Assembly: GCA_002869065.1 (NCBI GenBank)
Contig: PKTR01000002.1
Span: 868,001 to 932,000 of the forward strand
Length of the DNA stretch: 64,000 nucleotides
Reading direction: 5' to 3'
From: Hyphomicrobiales bacterium
GTDB lineage: Bacteria; Pseudomonadota; Alphaproteobacteria; Rhizobiales; Rhodobiaceae
Part shown: one piece after another, positions 45,822 to 55,468 of the stretch
How the letters are laid out: each line of letters starts with the position of its first letter
How positions within the stretch are numbered: the first letter of the stretch is position 1
Made by a program: the position numbers and the translations under genes
Notes under the pieces: generated by a model
Database searches by the model: none
What the model saw: the letters and a program-made list of their open reading frames with translations, nothing else
What the model was told of the DNA's origin: nothing

Positions 45822-47315
45822 ATGAACAGGAGCCGATCCACACGTGGCGCCGTTGCCGCAGGCCATGTCGCCTGCGTCGATGCCGCCGCCGAAATCCTCG
45901 CCGATGGCGGCAATGCCTTCGATGCGGCCATCGCCGCGCTATGGACGTCCTGCGTGGTCGAGCCGGTTCTGGCGTCGCCGGGCGGCGGCGGCTTCCTGAT
46001 GGCGCGGCCCGCAGCCGGCGCCGTCATGCTGCACGATTTCTTCGTCGACACGCCGGGCCGCAAGCGACACGAAGACGATATCGAATTCACCGAGATCCAC
46101 GCTGATTTCGGCACCGCGACGCAGGCCTTCCATATCGGCGCGGGCGCGTCCGCGACGCCCGGCTTCGTGCCGGGTCTCTTCGCCGTGCATGAGGAACTCG
46201 GCAGCCTGCCGATGCGCCGGCTTGCCGAACCCGCCGTGCGCGTAGCGCGCGACGGCGTCGCGATGACGGCCTTTCAGGCCTTCCTTGCCGAAGTGGTGTC
46301 GCCGATCCTGACCTGGACGGCGGAAGCCCGCGCCCTTTTCGCGCCGGACGGTGAGCTGCTGAAGACCGGCGCGCTCTACCGCAATCCCGATCTCGCCGAC
46401 ACGCTCGACGTGCTGTCGCGCGAGGGGCTTCGTTTCGCGACCGAGGGCGAGCTTGCCGGTGCCATGGCGGCCTGCTGCAGCGAGGCCGGTCATCTGACAC
46501 AAGCCGATATCGCCGGTTATCGGGTGGCGCGGCGCGATCCCTTGATGCGCAAACTCGGCAGCTGGCAGGTGGCGCTCAACCCGCCGCCCTCTCTCGGTGG
46601 CGCGCTGATCGCGACGATGCTGAGCGATCTGGAACAACGCGGCGAGCCGGGTCCCGCCGCACTTGCCGCTGCCGTCGACCGCACCGACCGGCACTGGCGC
46701 GTGGCGCCGACCGATCCCTACCGGCTGCTCGGCGCTTCGGGTGGCAAGAAATCGGCCGGCGTCGCCAGCCGTGGCACGACCCATGTCAGCGTCGTCGACG
46801 AGGACGGCAATGTCGCCTCGGCGACCGTCTCGAACGGCGAAGGAAATGGCCGCATTGTGCCCGGCTGCGGCTTCATGGTGAACAACATGCTCGGCGAGGA
46901 AGACGTCAATCCGGGCGGTTTCCACCGCTGGACGCCGGGCCACCGGCTCGCCTCAATGATGGCGCCGACAATCGCCGCCGACAAAGAAGGCGCGCTGCTG
47001 GCGGTCGGCAGCGGTGGCTCGAACCGCATTCGTACCGCCGTTCTGCAGGTGCTGTCGCGCAGGCTGCGCGAAGGTCAGCCGCTCGAAGAGGCGGTGACGG
47101 CGCCGCGCATCCACGTCGAAAAAGGCCATTGCGATTTCGAGGACTTCTTCTCGAGCGACGAGCGCCATGCGCTCGTCAGCGCGTTCCCGGATCATCGCGC
47201 CTGGGCCGAGCAGTCGCTGTTCTTCGGCGGCGCGCATAGCGCGGAACGCAGCCGACGCGGCGGGTTTTCGGCCGTCGGCGATCCGCGCCGCGAGGGTGCC
47301 GCGCGGGTCGGGTGA
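45822..47315 (+). CDS. Gamma-glutamyltransferase family protein
   Basis: The 497-residue protein has the NTN-hydrolase fold of gamma-glutamyltransferases. The likely self-cleavage site is before the first Thr of RGTTHVSVVDEDGNVASATV, and MAPTIAADKEGALLAVGSGGS is the usual oxyanion segment. It has no signal peptide (it opens MNRSRSTRGAVAAGHVACVD), whereas the E. coli enzyme is periplasmic. It may act in the cytoplasm on glutathione or related amides. The gene is separate from hemW by 114 bases. Confidence 0.87.
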   Translation: MNRSRSTRGAVAAGHVACVDAAAEILADGGNAFDAAIAALWTSCVVEPVLASPGGGGFLMARPAAGAVMLHDFFVDTPGRKRHEDDIEFTEIHADFGTATQAFHIGAGASATPGFVPGLFAVHEELGSLPMRRLAEPAVRVARDGVAMTAFQAFLAEVVSPILTWTAEARALFAPDGELLKTGALYRNPDLADTLDVLSREGLRFATEGELAGAMAACCSEAGHLTQADIAGYRVARRDPLMRKLGSWQVALNPPPSLGGALIATMLSDLEQRGEPGPAALAAAVDRTDRHWRVAPTDPYRLLGASGGKKSAGVASRGTTHVSVVDEDGNVASATVSNGEGNGRIVPGCGFMVNNMLGEEDVNPGGFHRWTPGHRLASMMAPTIAADKEGALLAVGSGGSNRIRTAVLQVLSRRLREGQPLEEAVTAPRIHVEKGHCDFEDFFSSDERHALVSAFPDHRAWAEQSLFFGGAHSAERSRRGGFSAVGDPRREGAARVG

Positions 47316-47417
47316 CCGGGCAAGACTTTCTTCTCATTTGCGTTGCGATTGGGACGTTGCGATGGGGGCGGCGGGCTGCGAAGATGGCCGGTCGGCTTTT
47401 GGGAGAGGACGCGCGCA

Positions 47418-47723
47418 ATGGCGAAGGGATATTGGATCGGCCGGGTCACCGTGACCGATCCTGACGGCTACAAGAAGTATATCGAGGCGAACGGCGCGGC
47501 TTTCGCCAAATACGGCGCGCGGTTTCTGGTGCGCGGCGGCCAGTTCGAGAGCTTCGAGGGCGAAGCCCGCGACCGCAACGTGGTGATCGAATTTCCCGAC
47601 TACGAGACGGCCCTCGCCTGCTACCGCTCGCCGGAATATGCCCGCGCGCTGGCGTTTCGCGTCGACGCCGGTATCGCCGACATCATCGTCATCGAAGGCT
47701 ATGACGGACCGCAGCCCGCCTGA
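47418..47723 (+). CDS. DUF1330 family protein
   Basis: The 101-residue protein opens MAKGYWIGRVTVTDPDGYKK and shows YGARFLVRGG and VVIEFPDYETALACYRSPEY, the DUF1330 pattern of a dimeric ferredoxin-like fold. The family has no proven reaction. GGGAGAGG lies a little before the ATG. The GNAT gene follows after about 60 bases. Confidence 0.88.
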   Translation: MAKGYWIGRVTVTDPDGYKKYIEANGAAFAKYGARFLVRGGQFESFEGEARDRNVVIEFPDYETALACYRSPEYARALAFRVDAGIADIIVIEGYDGPQPA

Positions 47724-47780
47724 GGCGGATGCATATTGCACGCGCGCCCTGTGCGGGAAACGCGTGCCGGAACTGAAGCC

Positions 47781-48275
47781 ATGCTGAGCCCCGAAGGTGA
47801 TATCCGCCCTGCCCGCGCACCCGAGACGACGGCGTTGCACGATCTCTGGCTCGCCGCGCCGGACCGGCGCGACTGGACGCCGGCGGAAGGTCCCGGGGCG
47901 CCGCTTCTTGCCGAACTCGACGTGCTGGTCGCGGAAAAGAGGGTCTGGGCGGCCTTCAAGGACGGCCAGCCGATCGCAGTGGCGGCGGCCGGTGAAATCG
48001 ATTCCGCTCTGTTCCTGACCATGCTCGGGGTCGCAGAAGACTGGCGCGGCTGCGGCTACGGCCACGCGTTGCTGCAGACGGTGCGCAACTTCGGTTCGGT
48101 GGCCAATTATCCCGCGATCTATGCGCTTGCCAGCCGGCTTGGCCCGGGCTTCGGCTTTTTGCGCCGCAACAGCTTCGTCACGCTTGACGAAGACCGCCTG
48201 ACGCCGGGCTTTGCCGCGCTCCTGAAAGATGCCGGCGGGCCGCATCGCTGTGCCGTTCTGGCGTTGCCTCTCTAG
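47781..48275 (+). CDS. GNAT family N-acetyltransferase-like protein
   Basis: The 164-residue protein shows a GNAT core: IDSALFLTMLGVAEDWRGCG, then GYGHALLQTVRNFG for the acetyl-CoA loop. The pyrophosphate loop reads RGCGYG where the usual form is R/QxxGxG/A. Its substrate is unknown. The stop TAG (48273-48275) is part of a dispersed repeat that begins TCTAGAGCA, so the repeat has set the end of the protein. Confidence 0.75.
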   Translation: MLSPEGDIRPARAPETTALHDLWLAAPDRRDWTPAEGPGAPLLAELDVLVAEKRVWAAFKDGQPIAVAAAGEIDSALFLTMLGVAEDWRGCGYGHALLQTVRNFGSVANYPAIYALASRLGPGFGFLRRNSFVTLDEDRLTPGFAALLKDAGGPHRCAVLALPL

Positions 48276-48380
48276 AGCACTTCTCGTGATCCATGGACCA
48301 CTCGATATGCTCTAATCATCTGTTTTGACGCGTATTCTTATCCGAAAACCGGTGCCCACTTTTCGGGAATACGCTCCAGG
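48271..48380. repeat. Dispersed intergenic repeat of Rhizobiales type
   Basis: It opens TCTAGAGCAC, contains the matching TGCTCTA near 48308-48314, then CTGTTTTGACGCGTATTCTT and AAAACCGGTGCCCACTTTTC, and ends near ACGCTCCAGG. I recognise this pattern as a common repeated element in Rhizobiales intergenic DNA. The match is from memory, not a search. Confidence 0.6.
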
Positions 48381-48473
48381 CGAACACCTACGTCCATTTG
48401 CGGGTTTGCTCGGGCTTTGCCGTCACCCGGCAGCCTGCTATACCGCTGCAGTGCACAGCAAACGGAGCAGGTC

Positions 48474-49286
48474 ATGAGCGATATGCGTCTTGTCGTCGTG
48501 GGCGCGGGCGGCCGCATGGGCCAGGCGCTCATTCAGGCTATCACCGCGATCGAGGGTGCTGTTCTGTCGGCCGCCGTTGAGCGCGAGGGCTCCGAGCTGA
48601 TCGGCCGCGATGCGGGCGAGGTCGCCGGCGTCGGTCCTCTCGGCGTTGCGATCACCGACGATGCGTTGCCGGTCTTCGCCGCCGCCGAAGGTGTGCTCGA
48701 CTTCACCCAGCCGGCCGGCACGCGCTGGTATTCCGAACTCGCTGCGCAGGCGCGTATCGCGCACGTCATCGGCACCACCGGCCTTGATGACGACGACACC
48801 GCGCGGATCGAAGCAGCCGCACGTCACTGTCCGGTGGTCAAATCCGGCAATATGAGCCTCGGCGTCAATCTGGTCGCCAACCTGGTGCGCCGCGCGGCGG
48901 CAGCGCTTGCGGAAGATTTCGATATCGAGGTCCTCGAGATGCATCATCGGCACAAGGTCGATGCCCCGTCCGGCACGGCGCTGCTTCTTGGTGAAGCGGC
49001 AGCCGAAGGACGCGCCATCGATCTGGCCAGCCGCTCGGTGCGGGTGCGCGACGGCTATACCGGACCGCGGGCGAGCGGCGACATCGGCTTCGCCACGCTG
49101 CGCGGCGGCTCCGTGATCGGCGAACACTCCGTCATCTTCGCCGGCGAAGGCGAGCGTATCGAACTGACGCACAAGGCGCAGGACCGCTCGATCTTCGCTC
49201 GCGGCGCGGTCAAGGCCGCCCTTTGGGCGCGCGGCCGCAAGCCCGGTCTTTATTCCATGGTCGACGTGCTCGGCCTCGCCGACTGA
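48474..49286 (+). CDS. dapB: 4-hydroxy-tetrahydrodipicolinate reductase
   Basis: The 270-residue enzyme reduces HTPA with NAD(P)H in lysine and diaminopimelate synthesis. The cofactor motif is [14 protein letters not shown]. The substrate site reads [20 protein letters not shown] with the catalytic His and Lys. It starts at 48474 with GGAGCAGG upstream. gpmA follows 23 bases later, a pairing common in Rhizobiales. Confidence 0.96.
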   Translation: MSDMRLVVVGAGGRMGQALIQAITAIEGAVLSAAVEREGSELIGRDAGEVAGVGPLGVAITDDALPVFAAAEGVLDFTQPAGTRWYSELAAQARIAHVIGTTGLDDDDTARIEAAARHCPVVKSGNMSLGVNLVANLVRRAAAALAEDFDIEVLEMHHRHKVDAPSGTALLLGEAAAEGRAIDLASRSVRVRDGYTGPRASGDIGFATLRGGSVIGEHSVIFAGEGERIELTHKAQDRSIFARGAVKAALWARGRKPGLYSMVDVLGLAD

Positions 49287-49309
49287 ATTTCTTCAACAGG
49301 AGCATGAAG

Positions 49310-49933
49310 ATGGAACGCCTTCTCGTCCTCGTCCGGCACGGACAGAGCGAATGGAACCTGAAAAACCTTTTCACCGGCTGGAAGGACGTCGACCTGACCG
49401 ACAAGGGCGTCTCGGAAGCGAAAGCCGCGGGCGAACGCCTGAAAGCCGCCGGCTACGATTTCGACATGTGCTTCACCTCGGCGCTGAAGCGGGCGCAACG
49501 CACGCTCGATCTCATCCTCGGCGAACTCGGCCGTAGCGAGCTGCCGATCACCCGCGATCAGGCGCTCAACGAACGCGACTATGGCGACCTCGTCGGCATG
49601 AACAAGGACGAGGCGCGCCAGAAGTGGGGCGACGAGCAGGTCCATATCTGGCGCCGCTCCTATGACGTTCCGCCGCCGGGCGGCGAAAGCCTGAAGGACA
49701 CCGAGGCGCGCTCGGTTCCCTATTACGAAGCCAACATTCTGCCGCAGGTGCTTGCCGGCAAGCGGGTGCTGGTCGCCGCGCACGGCAACTCGCTGCGCGC
49801 GCTGATCATGCATATCGAGGGCCTGACGCCGGAAGAAATCCTCAAGCAGGAACTCGGCACCGGCGTGCCGATCGTCTACCGCCTCAACGAGGACGGCTCG
49901 GTCGCCTCGCGCCTCGATCTGAAGCCGGAATGA
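49310..49933 (+). CDS. gpmA: 2,3-bisphosphoglycerate-dependent phosphoglycerate mutase
   Basis: The 207-residue glycolytic enzyme interconverts 3- and 2-phosphoglycerate. It has the phosphohistidine motif [38 protein letters not shown] and the second active His in [12 protein letters not shown]. It is shorter than E. coli GpmA (250 residues), as is usual in alphaproteobacteria. The ATG at 49310 is preferred over 49304, since AGGAG is seven bases before it. Confidence 0.96.
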   Translation: MERLLVLVRHGQSEWNLKNLFTGWKDVDLTDKGVSEAKAAGERLKAAGYDFDMCFTSALKRAQRTLDLILGELGRSELPITRDQALNERDYGDLVGMNKDEARQKWGDEQVHIWRRSYDVPPPGGESLKDTEARSVPYYEANILPQVLAGKRVLVAAHGNSLRALIMHIEGLTPEEILKQELGTGVPIVYRLNEDGSVASRLDLKPE

Positions 49934-49937
49934 GTTC

Positions 49938-49970
49938 AACGGGCGAAGATGCCGTAGGCATCCGCCCGTT
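49938..49970 (+). terminator. Terminator-like hairpin after gpmA
   Basis: Outer arms AACGGGCG and CGCCCGTT and inner arms ATGCC and GGCAT form a long hairpin five bases after the stop. The T tract is weak. Confidence 0.5.
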
Positions 49971-50082
49971 GCGATACTCGCGATTTTCCCTTGTGCGCCA
50001 AACGCATGGGAAATTCGCGAAAGGAATACCGGGACGTCATCTGCGATGACCCCCGGTATCGTGTGCCCAAGCGAGACGCATC

Positions 50083-50832
50083 ATGCTGAGCCCGGAAGAA
50101 CTCGAACGCTACGCCCGGCACATCGTGCTGGCCGATGTCGGCGGGCCGGGCCAGCAGAAACTCAAGGCGGCGCGGGTGCTGGTCATCGGCGCCGGCGGGC
50201 TTGGCGCGCCGTGCCTGATGTATCTGGCCGCTGCCGGCGTCGGCACGCTCGGCATCGCCGACGATGACGAGGTCAGCCTGTCGAACCTGCAGCGCCAGGT
50301 GATCCACGACACCGCCCGCATCGGCGACAAGAAGGTCGACAGCGCGGGAGGCGCAATCGGCCGCATCAACCCGCATGTGACTGTCGAGCCGCATGCGGTG
50401 CGGCTGAGCGCGGAAAATGCGGCGGAGCTTGTCGGCGGCTACGACATCGTCGTCGACGGCAGCGACAATTTCACCACCCGCTACCTCGCCGCCGATACCT
50501 GCGCGGCGCTCGGAAAACCGCTGGTGACGGCCGCTGTCGGCACCTTCGACGGGTCGATCACGACGCTGATGCCGTTCACGCGCGATGCCGAGGGCAGGCG
50601 CAATCCCGGCTATCGCGATCTCTTTCCCGATGCGCCACCGGACGGGCTGTTGCCGACCTGTGCGGAAGCCGGTGTGCTCGGCGCGCTGACCGGTGTCGTC
50701 GGGGCATTGCAGGCGATGGAAGTGATCAAGCTTATCTGCGGCATCGGCGAGCCGCTGATCGGCCGGCTTTTGATGATCGACGCCCGCTCTATGCGGTTCG
50801 AGACCATCGCCTACGCGGCGGCAAATTCCTGA
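50083..50832 (+). CDS. moeB: MoeB/ThiF family adenylyltransferase
   Basis: The 249-residue E1-like enzyme adenylates the C terminus of a sulfur-carrier protein (MoaD or ThiS). It shows LVIGAGGLGAPCLMYLAAAG for ATP binding, DDDEVSLSNLQRQVIHD and DGSDNFTTRYL. The two CxxC zinc pairs of E. coli MoeB are absent (NPGYRDLFPD and a short tail). This may be usual in Rhizobiales. It could serve molybdopterin synthesis, needed by the hydroxylase and formate dehydrogenase in this window, or thiamine synthesis. Confidence 0.88.
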   Translation: MLSPEELERYARHIVLADVGGPGQQKLKAARVLVIGAGGLGAPCLMYLAAAGVGTLGIADDDEVSLSNLQRQVIHDTARIGDKKVDSAGGAIGRINPHVTVEPHAVRLSAENAAELVGGYDIVVDGSDNFTTRYLAADTCAALGKPLVTAAVGTFDGSITTLMPFTRDAEGRRNPGYRDLFPDAPPDGLLPTCAEAGVLGALTGVVGALQAMEVIKLICGIGEPLIGRLLMIDARSMRFETIAYAAANS

Positions 50833-50841
50833 TTTGAAGTC

Positions 50842-51450
50842 TTACATGCCCGTCCGCTGGCGGATCGCGGCGGACAGCGTGCCCTCGTCAAGATAGTCGA
50901 GCTCGCCGCCGACCGGCACGCCATGCGCCAGCCGCGAGACGGTGACCTCGAGATCGGCGAGCTGCTCCATCACATAGTGCGCCGTGGTCTGGCCCTCGAC
51001 GGTGGCGTTGACCGCGAAGATGATTTCCTTCACCGCCGGGTCGCTGGCGCGCTCGATGAGGGCTGCGATGTTGAGATCGTCGGGCCCGACGCCGTCGAGC
51101 GCCGACAGCACGCCGCCGAGCACGTGATAGCGGGCGTTGATCGCCGCCGCGCGCTCCAGCGCCCACAGATCGGCGACGTCCTCCACGACGACGAGCACGC
51201 CCGGATCGCGGCGCGGATCGGCGCAGATGGTGCAGGGATCGCTGGTGTCGATGTTGCCGCAGCTCTGACAGACAACGATCTTTTCCAGCGCCGTCTGCAT
51301 GGCGGCGGCCAGCGGGGTTAGAAGCTGTTCCTTCTTCTTCACCAGATGCAGCGCGGCGCGCCGGGCCGAGCGGGGGCCGAGCCCCGGCAGCTTGGCGAGG
51401 AGCTGGATCAACCGTTCGATTTCGGGTCCGGTGACGCGGCGCGCGCTCAT
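50842..51450 (-). CDS. recR: Recombination mediator protein RecR
   Basis: The 202-residue protein acts with RecF and RecO to load RecA on gapped DNA. It has the helix-hairpin-helix ([20 protein letters not shown]), the zinc finger [16 protein letters not shown] and a Toprim domain ([15 protein letters not shown]). It is the last gene of a dnaX-ybaB-recR operon. Confidence 0.96.
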   Translation of the reverse strand: MSARRVTGPEIERLIQLLAKLPGLGPRSARRAALHLVKKKEQLLTPLAAAMQTALEKIVVCQSCGNIDTSDPCTICADPRRDPGVLVVVEDVADLWALERAAAINARYHVLGGVLSALDGVGPDDLNIAALIERASDPAVKEIIFAVNATVEGQTTAHYVMEQLADLEVTVSRLAHGVPVGGELDYLDEGTLSAAIRQRTGM

Positions 51451-51469
51451 GCGAGGTCGTTGGCCGGAA

Positions 51470-51790
51470 CTAGAACGGCAGCTTCATGCCGGGAGGCAGG
51501 CCGAGGCCGCCCATCAGTTCCTGGGTCTTTTCCTGCAGCGCGGCTTCCGCCTTGCCCTTGGCGTCGGCGTGGGCGGCGATGATCAGGTCCTCGAGGATCT
51601 CCGCCTCGTCTTCCTTCAAAAGCGAGGGATCGATGGTCAGGCCCTTCATCTCGCCCTTGCCGGTGAGGCGCACGGTGACCATGCCGGCGCCGGCGGTGCC
51701 CTCGACCTCGAGATCGCCGACCTCTTCCTGCAGGCTCGCCATCTTCGACTGCAGGTCCTTGGCCTGCTTCATCATCTTCATGAAATCCAT
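51470..51790 (-). CDS. ybaB: YbaB/EbfC family nucleoid-associated protein
   Basis: The 106-residue protein opens [20 protein letters not shown] and has the YbaB pattern ([19 protein letters not shown], then PPGMKLPF). It forms DNA-binding dimers. It lies between dnaX and recR, the standard order, with 19 bases before recR. Confidence 0.94.
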   Translation of the reverse strand: MDFMKMMKQAKDLQSKMASLQEEVGDLEVEGTAGAGMVTVRLTGKGEMKGLTIDPSLLKEDEAEILEDLIIAAHADAKGKAEAALQEKTQELMGGLGLPPGMKLPF

Positions 51791-51849
51791 GGATCGCTCC
51801 CGATATCCGGTTGGTGCATCGGGCGGCTGCCGGGTGGCGCCGCGCCGGG

Positions 51850-53658
51850 TCAGTCTTCGTCGTCTTCGGGTAGGCCGAGTACCGCATCCGCGTCAAGCTC
51901 GGCGTCGTCATCGCTGAAGATGCGCACATCAACGATCTTGGCACCGGGAAAGGCGGCGAGCACGGCGGCAACATTGGGGTCGGCACGGGCGTCGTCGGTG
52001 CGCTTCTGCTTTGCAGCCGCAGCCAGTTCGCCGAGCGTTTCGCCGCCGCCATCGCGCGCGACGATGACGATCCAGCGCATGCCGGTCCATTCCGACAGCT
52101 TGCGGCCGAGATCGCCGGCGAGATCGCGCGGCGCGCCGGACGTCAGCGTGACCTCGATGCGGCCGGGCTCGAAGGCGACCGGGCGCAGCAGGTTCTCGAC
52201 TGCGTCCTTCAGCCGGATATCGCGCTTTTCCGCCGCGAGCGCCGCGATGTCGGCGAGCGAGGAAAGCTGTACGGCCGGTACTTGTTCAGATTGCGGCGGC
52301 GCGGCCAGGCTGACCGGCTCGCTCTGCTCGGCAACCAGATGCGGCCGTCCGCCATAGGCGGCGCGGGCGCCACCCGAGGGCGCGGAAGATTGCACGGTGC
52401 TCGAGCCGACCGCGCGGGCGCCGCCACCATGGCCACCACCCGGGCTCCCGCCGGAATGCCCGCCGCCGGAATGACCCCCGCGCGGGTCGCCCTCACGCAG
52501 CATACGCAGCGCCTCGTCGGGCGTCGGCATATCGGCCGCGTGGCACAGGCGGACAAGCACCATTTCGGCAGCGGCGACGGGTTTCGGCGCCGTCGTCACC
52601 TCCTGGATGCCCTTCAACAGCATCTGCCAGGCGCGCGCCAGAACGCGCAGCGACAGGCCTTCGGCGAAGTCGCGGCCGCGCGTCAGCTCGCTTTCGGTGA
52701 TCGCGGCCATGCCGCCGGCCTCCGGCGCGACCTTCAGCCGGGTGACGAGGTGGGTGTAGTCGGCGAGGTCGGCGAGAATGACGGCCGGGTCGGCGCCGAC
52801 GTCATATTGCGCGGTCAGTTCGGTGAGCGCGGCGGCGATATCGCCCTTCATCACCGTTTCGAACAGGTCGATGACGCGGGCTCGGTCGGCGAGGCCGAGC
52901 ATGTGGCGCACATCGTCGGCGGCGATCTTGCCGCCGGCGTGCGCGATCGCCTGATCGAGCAGCGAGAGCGCGTCGCGCACCGAACCCTCGGCGGCGCGCG
53001 CAATCAGCTTCAACGCGTCGTCGTCAATCTCGACGGATTCGGATTCGGAAATCGAACGCAGATGAACGACCAGCACGTCGGCATCGATGCGGCGCAGGTC
53101 AAAGCGCTGGCAGCGCGACAGCACCGTCACCGGCACCTTGCGGATTTCCGTCGTGGCGAAGACGAATTTGACATGCTCCGGCGGCTCCTCGAGCGTCTTC
53201 AACAGCCCGTTGAAGGCGGCCGTCGAGAGCATGTGCACTTCGTCGATGATGTAGACCTTGTAGCGCGCCGAGACCGGGCGGTAGCGCACTTGCTCGATGA
53301 TCTCGCGGATGTCGCTGATGCCGGTATGCGAGGCGGCGTCCATCTCGATCACGTCGACATGGCGGCCTTCCATGATCGCGGTGCAGTGCTCGCCCGGTTC
53401 GGGCATGTGCACGGTCGGCGCGTCGGCGACGCCGGGCACGGAATAGTTCAGCGCGCGGGCGAGAATGCGGGCGGTCGTCGTCTTGCCGATGCCGCGCACG
53501 CCGGTCAGCATCCAGGCCTGCGCGATGCGGCCAGATTCGAACGCGTTCGACAGGGTGCGGACCATCGGCTCCTGACCGATCAGCTCCTCGAAGGTCTGCG
53601 GCCGGTATTTGCGCGCCAGAACGCGATAGGCTCCGCTTTTTTCTTCCTTGTCGGCCAC
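51850..53658 (-). CDS. dnaX: DNA polymerase III subunit gamma/tau
   Basis: The 602-residue clamp-loader subunit starts at GTG 53658 with a GAGG nearby. It opens [20 protein letters not shown] and has Walker [10 protein letters not shown] near residue 60, [20 protein letters not shown] and [20 protein letters not shown]. The usual zinc Cys cluster is reduced to GEHC, as in other Rhizobiales. A Gly/His-rich linker ([20 protein letters not shown]) joins the ATPase part to the tau C-terminal domain. It begins the dnaX-ybaB-recR operon. Confidence 0.94.
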   Translation of the reverse strand: MADKEEKSGAYRVLARKYRPQTFEELIGQEPMVRTLSNAFESGRIAQAWMLTGVRGIGKTTTARILARALNYSVPGVADAPTVHMPEPGEHCTAIMEGRHVDVIEMDAASHTGISDIREIIEQVRYRPVSARYKVYIIDEVHMLSTAAFNGLLKTLEEPPEHVKFVFATTEIRKVPVTVLSRCQRFDLRRIDADVLVVHLRSISESESVEIDDDALKLIARAAEGSVRDALSLLDQAIAHAGGKIAADDVRHMLGLADRARVIDLFETVMKGDIAAALTELTAQYDVGADPAVILADLADYTHLVTRLKVAPEAGGMAAITESELTRGRDFAEGLSLRVLARAWQMLLKGIQEVTTAPKPVAAAEMVLVRLCHAADMPTPDEALRMLREGDPRGGHSGGGHSGGSPGGGHGGGARAVGSSTVQSSAPSGGARAAYGGRPHLVAEQSEPVSLAAPPQSEQVPAVQLSSLADIAALAAEKRDIRLKDAVENLLRPVAFEPGRIEVTLTSGAPRDLAGDLGRKLSEWTGMRWIVIVARDGGGETLGELAAAAKQKRTDDARADPNVAAVLAAFPGAKIVDVRIFSDDDAELDADAVLGLPEDDED

Positions 53659-53826
53659 GCTAACCTCTTCACCGGGCGGGACGAGCCATGCGCTGTCCCG
53701 CGTCGGGGGCACTCTAGAGCATTTGGCCGAGACGGGGGAACCGGTTTTGCCGGCGGATCGGACGCGGCGGGCACGTAATCCAGAACAAATGCGCCGTGCC
53801 GGCGCCGCGCTGCTTACAGCGGCGCA

Positions 53827-53853
53827 AACGAAACCAGCCGCCCGAAGGCGGTT
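53827..53853 (-). terminator. Probable terminator of the SRP RNA gene
   Basis: On the minus strand AACCGCC-TTCG-GGCGGCT forms a tight hairpin with a stable TTCG loop, followed by GGTTTCGTTTG. It lies about 40 bases after the RNA's 3' end. Confidence 0.5.
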
Positions 53854-53880
53854 GTCTCTACCGATCTTGCCAAGGAAAGG

Positions 53881-53983
53881 GTGGGAGGCTGGCACGATGA
53901 CCCGTGCCGGGCTCGTTAGGGCTGCTTCCTTCCGGACCTGACCCGGTTGGCGAGTGGCGCGTCCACCACCAACCTCCCGGCCC
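53881..53983 (-). ncRNA. ffs: Signal recognition particle RNA (4.5S type)
   Basis: On the minus strand the conserved SRP domain IV core GGTCAGGTCCGGAAGGAAGC AGCCC is present, with the GGAA tetraloop region and asymmetric bulge. The ends (GGGAGGTTGG at the 5' side, CCAGCCTCCC at the 3' side) pair through Watson-Crick and G-U bonds, closing a rod of about 100 bases. The RNA binds Ffh and targets membrane proteins. It lies upstream of dnaX, as is usual. The exact ends are estimated. Confidence 0.95.
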
Positions 53984-53984
53984 C

Positions 53985-54013
53985 GATATGGCAGGTAACG
54001 GGGCTCGGCGCAA
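53985..54013 (-). promoter_or_regulatory. Predicted promoter of the SRP RNA gene
   Basis: On the minus strand, TTGCGC (54008-54013) and CATATC (53985-53990) are separated by exactly 17 bases and lie directly before the RNA's 5' end. The AT-rich insert begins just upstream, so the promoter is intact. Confidence 0.6.
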
Positions 54014-54170
54014 GGGGGCGCGCGCCGGAGAGCCTGCTGCCGTTTCTGCAATAAATAGTTGAGAGCATCATTGTATCTAATTTAAATTGCTTCAGACGCA
54101 AACTCAATGACGCCACTGTGGACGACTTGTTGCCCTGCCCAAAAAAAATAACTCTGATCCCAACTTCGCT

Positions 54171-54995
54171 TTGCATGTTACATTAGTCACAATAGTAATT
54201 ATTTCTTTCTCTGTAATTTTATTGTTATTTATATTTGCTTATAACTTCAACAAGGACTCAGCTCGATACGGCGTTATCGGCGATTATTTAGGTGGCCATA
54301 TTACTCCAATACTAACTTTTCTGTCAATTTGCGGCTTGTTGTATACAATACTACTTCAGACTAAACAATTATCTACAACGGTCGCCGAACTCGAACTGAC
54401 GCGCAGCGAATTAAAACGCTCTGCGCAAGCTATGGAAGATCAGCGAGATAACTTGCGGCGTCAAATATTCGATTCTGTCTTTTTCTCGATGATTTCTAAT
54501 CTCGAAACAATAAGAAACTCTATGGATATTATAGATCCGAATGAAGGTACGGTTCTAGCGACTGGTCGAGATTGCTTCAGATTTATTTTTGAAGAAGACT
54601 TCAAGAAAAAATACCCATTAACATCGCTAGGTGACAACTCACAGAGTAGTAAAAAAATTCTCAATGATCATTTCGATTCGATATATAAATTCTATCGAAA
54701 CGATCTTGGTCATTATTTCCGATATGTTTATAACATATACAAATATATTGAAGAAAATGATTCTATGTATTCTTTTCATAACAAGTTACTTAGATCTCAA
54801 TTTTCAGACTATGAGCTTTTGATACTATACTATAACTGTATTTGTACTCGTGGCGAAAAGCTTCAGAGATACGCTGAGAAGTATTCTCTTTTCGACAATA
54901 TGCCCGATGATCTACTCGTGAATGAAGGCCACCTTGAAATCGGTCGGCAGCTAGGTGTTATTGGCAACAGTTCTGGAGACAAATTGGAAGACTGA
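54171..54995 (+). CDS. Putative phage abortive infection protein (PutAbiC-like), AT-rich
   Basis: The 274-residue protein has two N-terminal membrane helices (VIISFSVILLLFIFAYNF, then LTFLSICGLLYTILL). A coiled stretch (TVAELELTRSELKRSAQAM) and a cytoplasmic part with FDSVFFSMISNLETIRNSMD and LLILYYNCICTRGEKLQRYA follow. This layout and the last motif match the putative phage abortive infection family. Its codons are far richer in A and T than any neighbour, indicating recent transfer. No ATG fits; TTG at 54171 is the only likely start and its ribosome site is poor, so the N terminus is uncertain. The gene stands alone between the SRP RNA and the HIT gene. Confidence 0.65.
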   Translation: MHVTLVTIVIISFSVILLLFIFAYNFNKDSARYGVIGDYLGGHITPILTFLSICGLLYTILLQTKQLSTTVAELELTRSELKRSAQAMEDQRDNLRRQIFDSVFFSMISNLETIRNSMDIIDPNEGTVLATGRDCFRFIFEEDFKKKYPLTSLGDNSQSSKKILNDHFDSIYKFYRNDLGHYFRYVYNIYKYIEENDSMYSFHNKLLRSQFSDYELLILYYNCICTRGEKLQRYAEKYSLFDNMPDDLLVNEGHLEIGRQLGVIGNSSGDKLED

Positions 54996-55014
54996 AGCAA
55001 AGGTGAAATCGAGT

Positions 55015-55428
55015 ATGCCCGGCTCGTTCGAACTCGACCCGCAGCTTGAAGCCGACAGCATCGCGCTTGCCGAGCTGACGCTTTGCACCGTGCGGCTGAT
55101 GAACGACGCGAACTATCCCTGGCTGCTGATGGTGCCGAAACGGGCGGATCTTGCCGAGATCATCGACCTCGGGGTCGACGCTCGCGGCATCCTGATGGAA
55201 GAGATCGCCTTCGTCAGCGAGGCGCTGAAGGGTGCGACCGGCTGCCTGAAGCTGAACGTCGCCGCGCTCGGCAACATGGTGCGCCAGCTCCATGTCCACA
55301 TCATCGCCCGCTTCGAGGACGATCCGGCCTGGCCGGGCCCGGTGTGGGGCAAGGTGGCGGCGAAGGAGTGGGATCCGGCGGCGCGCGAGCGTCTCGTCGG
55401 CGCGCTTTCCAAGGCGCTCGGTGCCTGA
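55015..55428 (+). CDS. HIT family protein
   Basis: The 137-residue protein has the histidine-triad site QLHVHIIARFEDD and the preceding NVAALGNMV block, so it likely hydrolyses or transfers nucleotide phosphates. It opens MPGSFELDPQLEADSIALAE. Composition returns to the normal GC-rich pattern here. nudC follows after about 40 bases, and the two may be one transcript. Confidence 0.9.
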   Translation: MPGSFELDPQLEADSIALAELTLCTVRLMNDANYPWLLMVPKRADLAEIIDLGVDARGILMEEIAFVSEALKGATGCLKLNVAALGNMVRQLHVHIIARFEDDPAWPGPVWGKVAAKEWDPAARERLVGALSKALGA

Positions 55429-55468
55429 CACTCACCCGTCCCGAAACCGATGGACAAGGAGCACGCGC

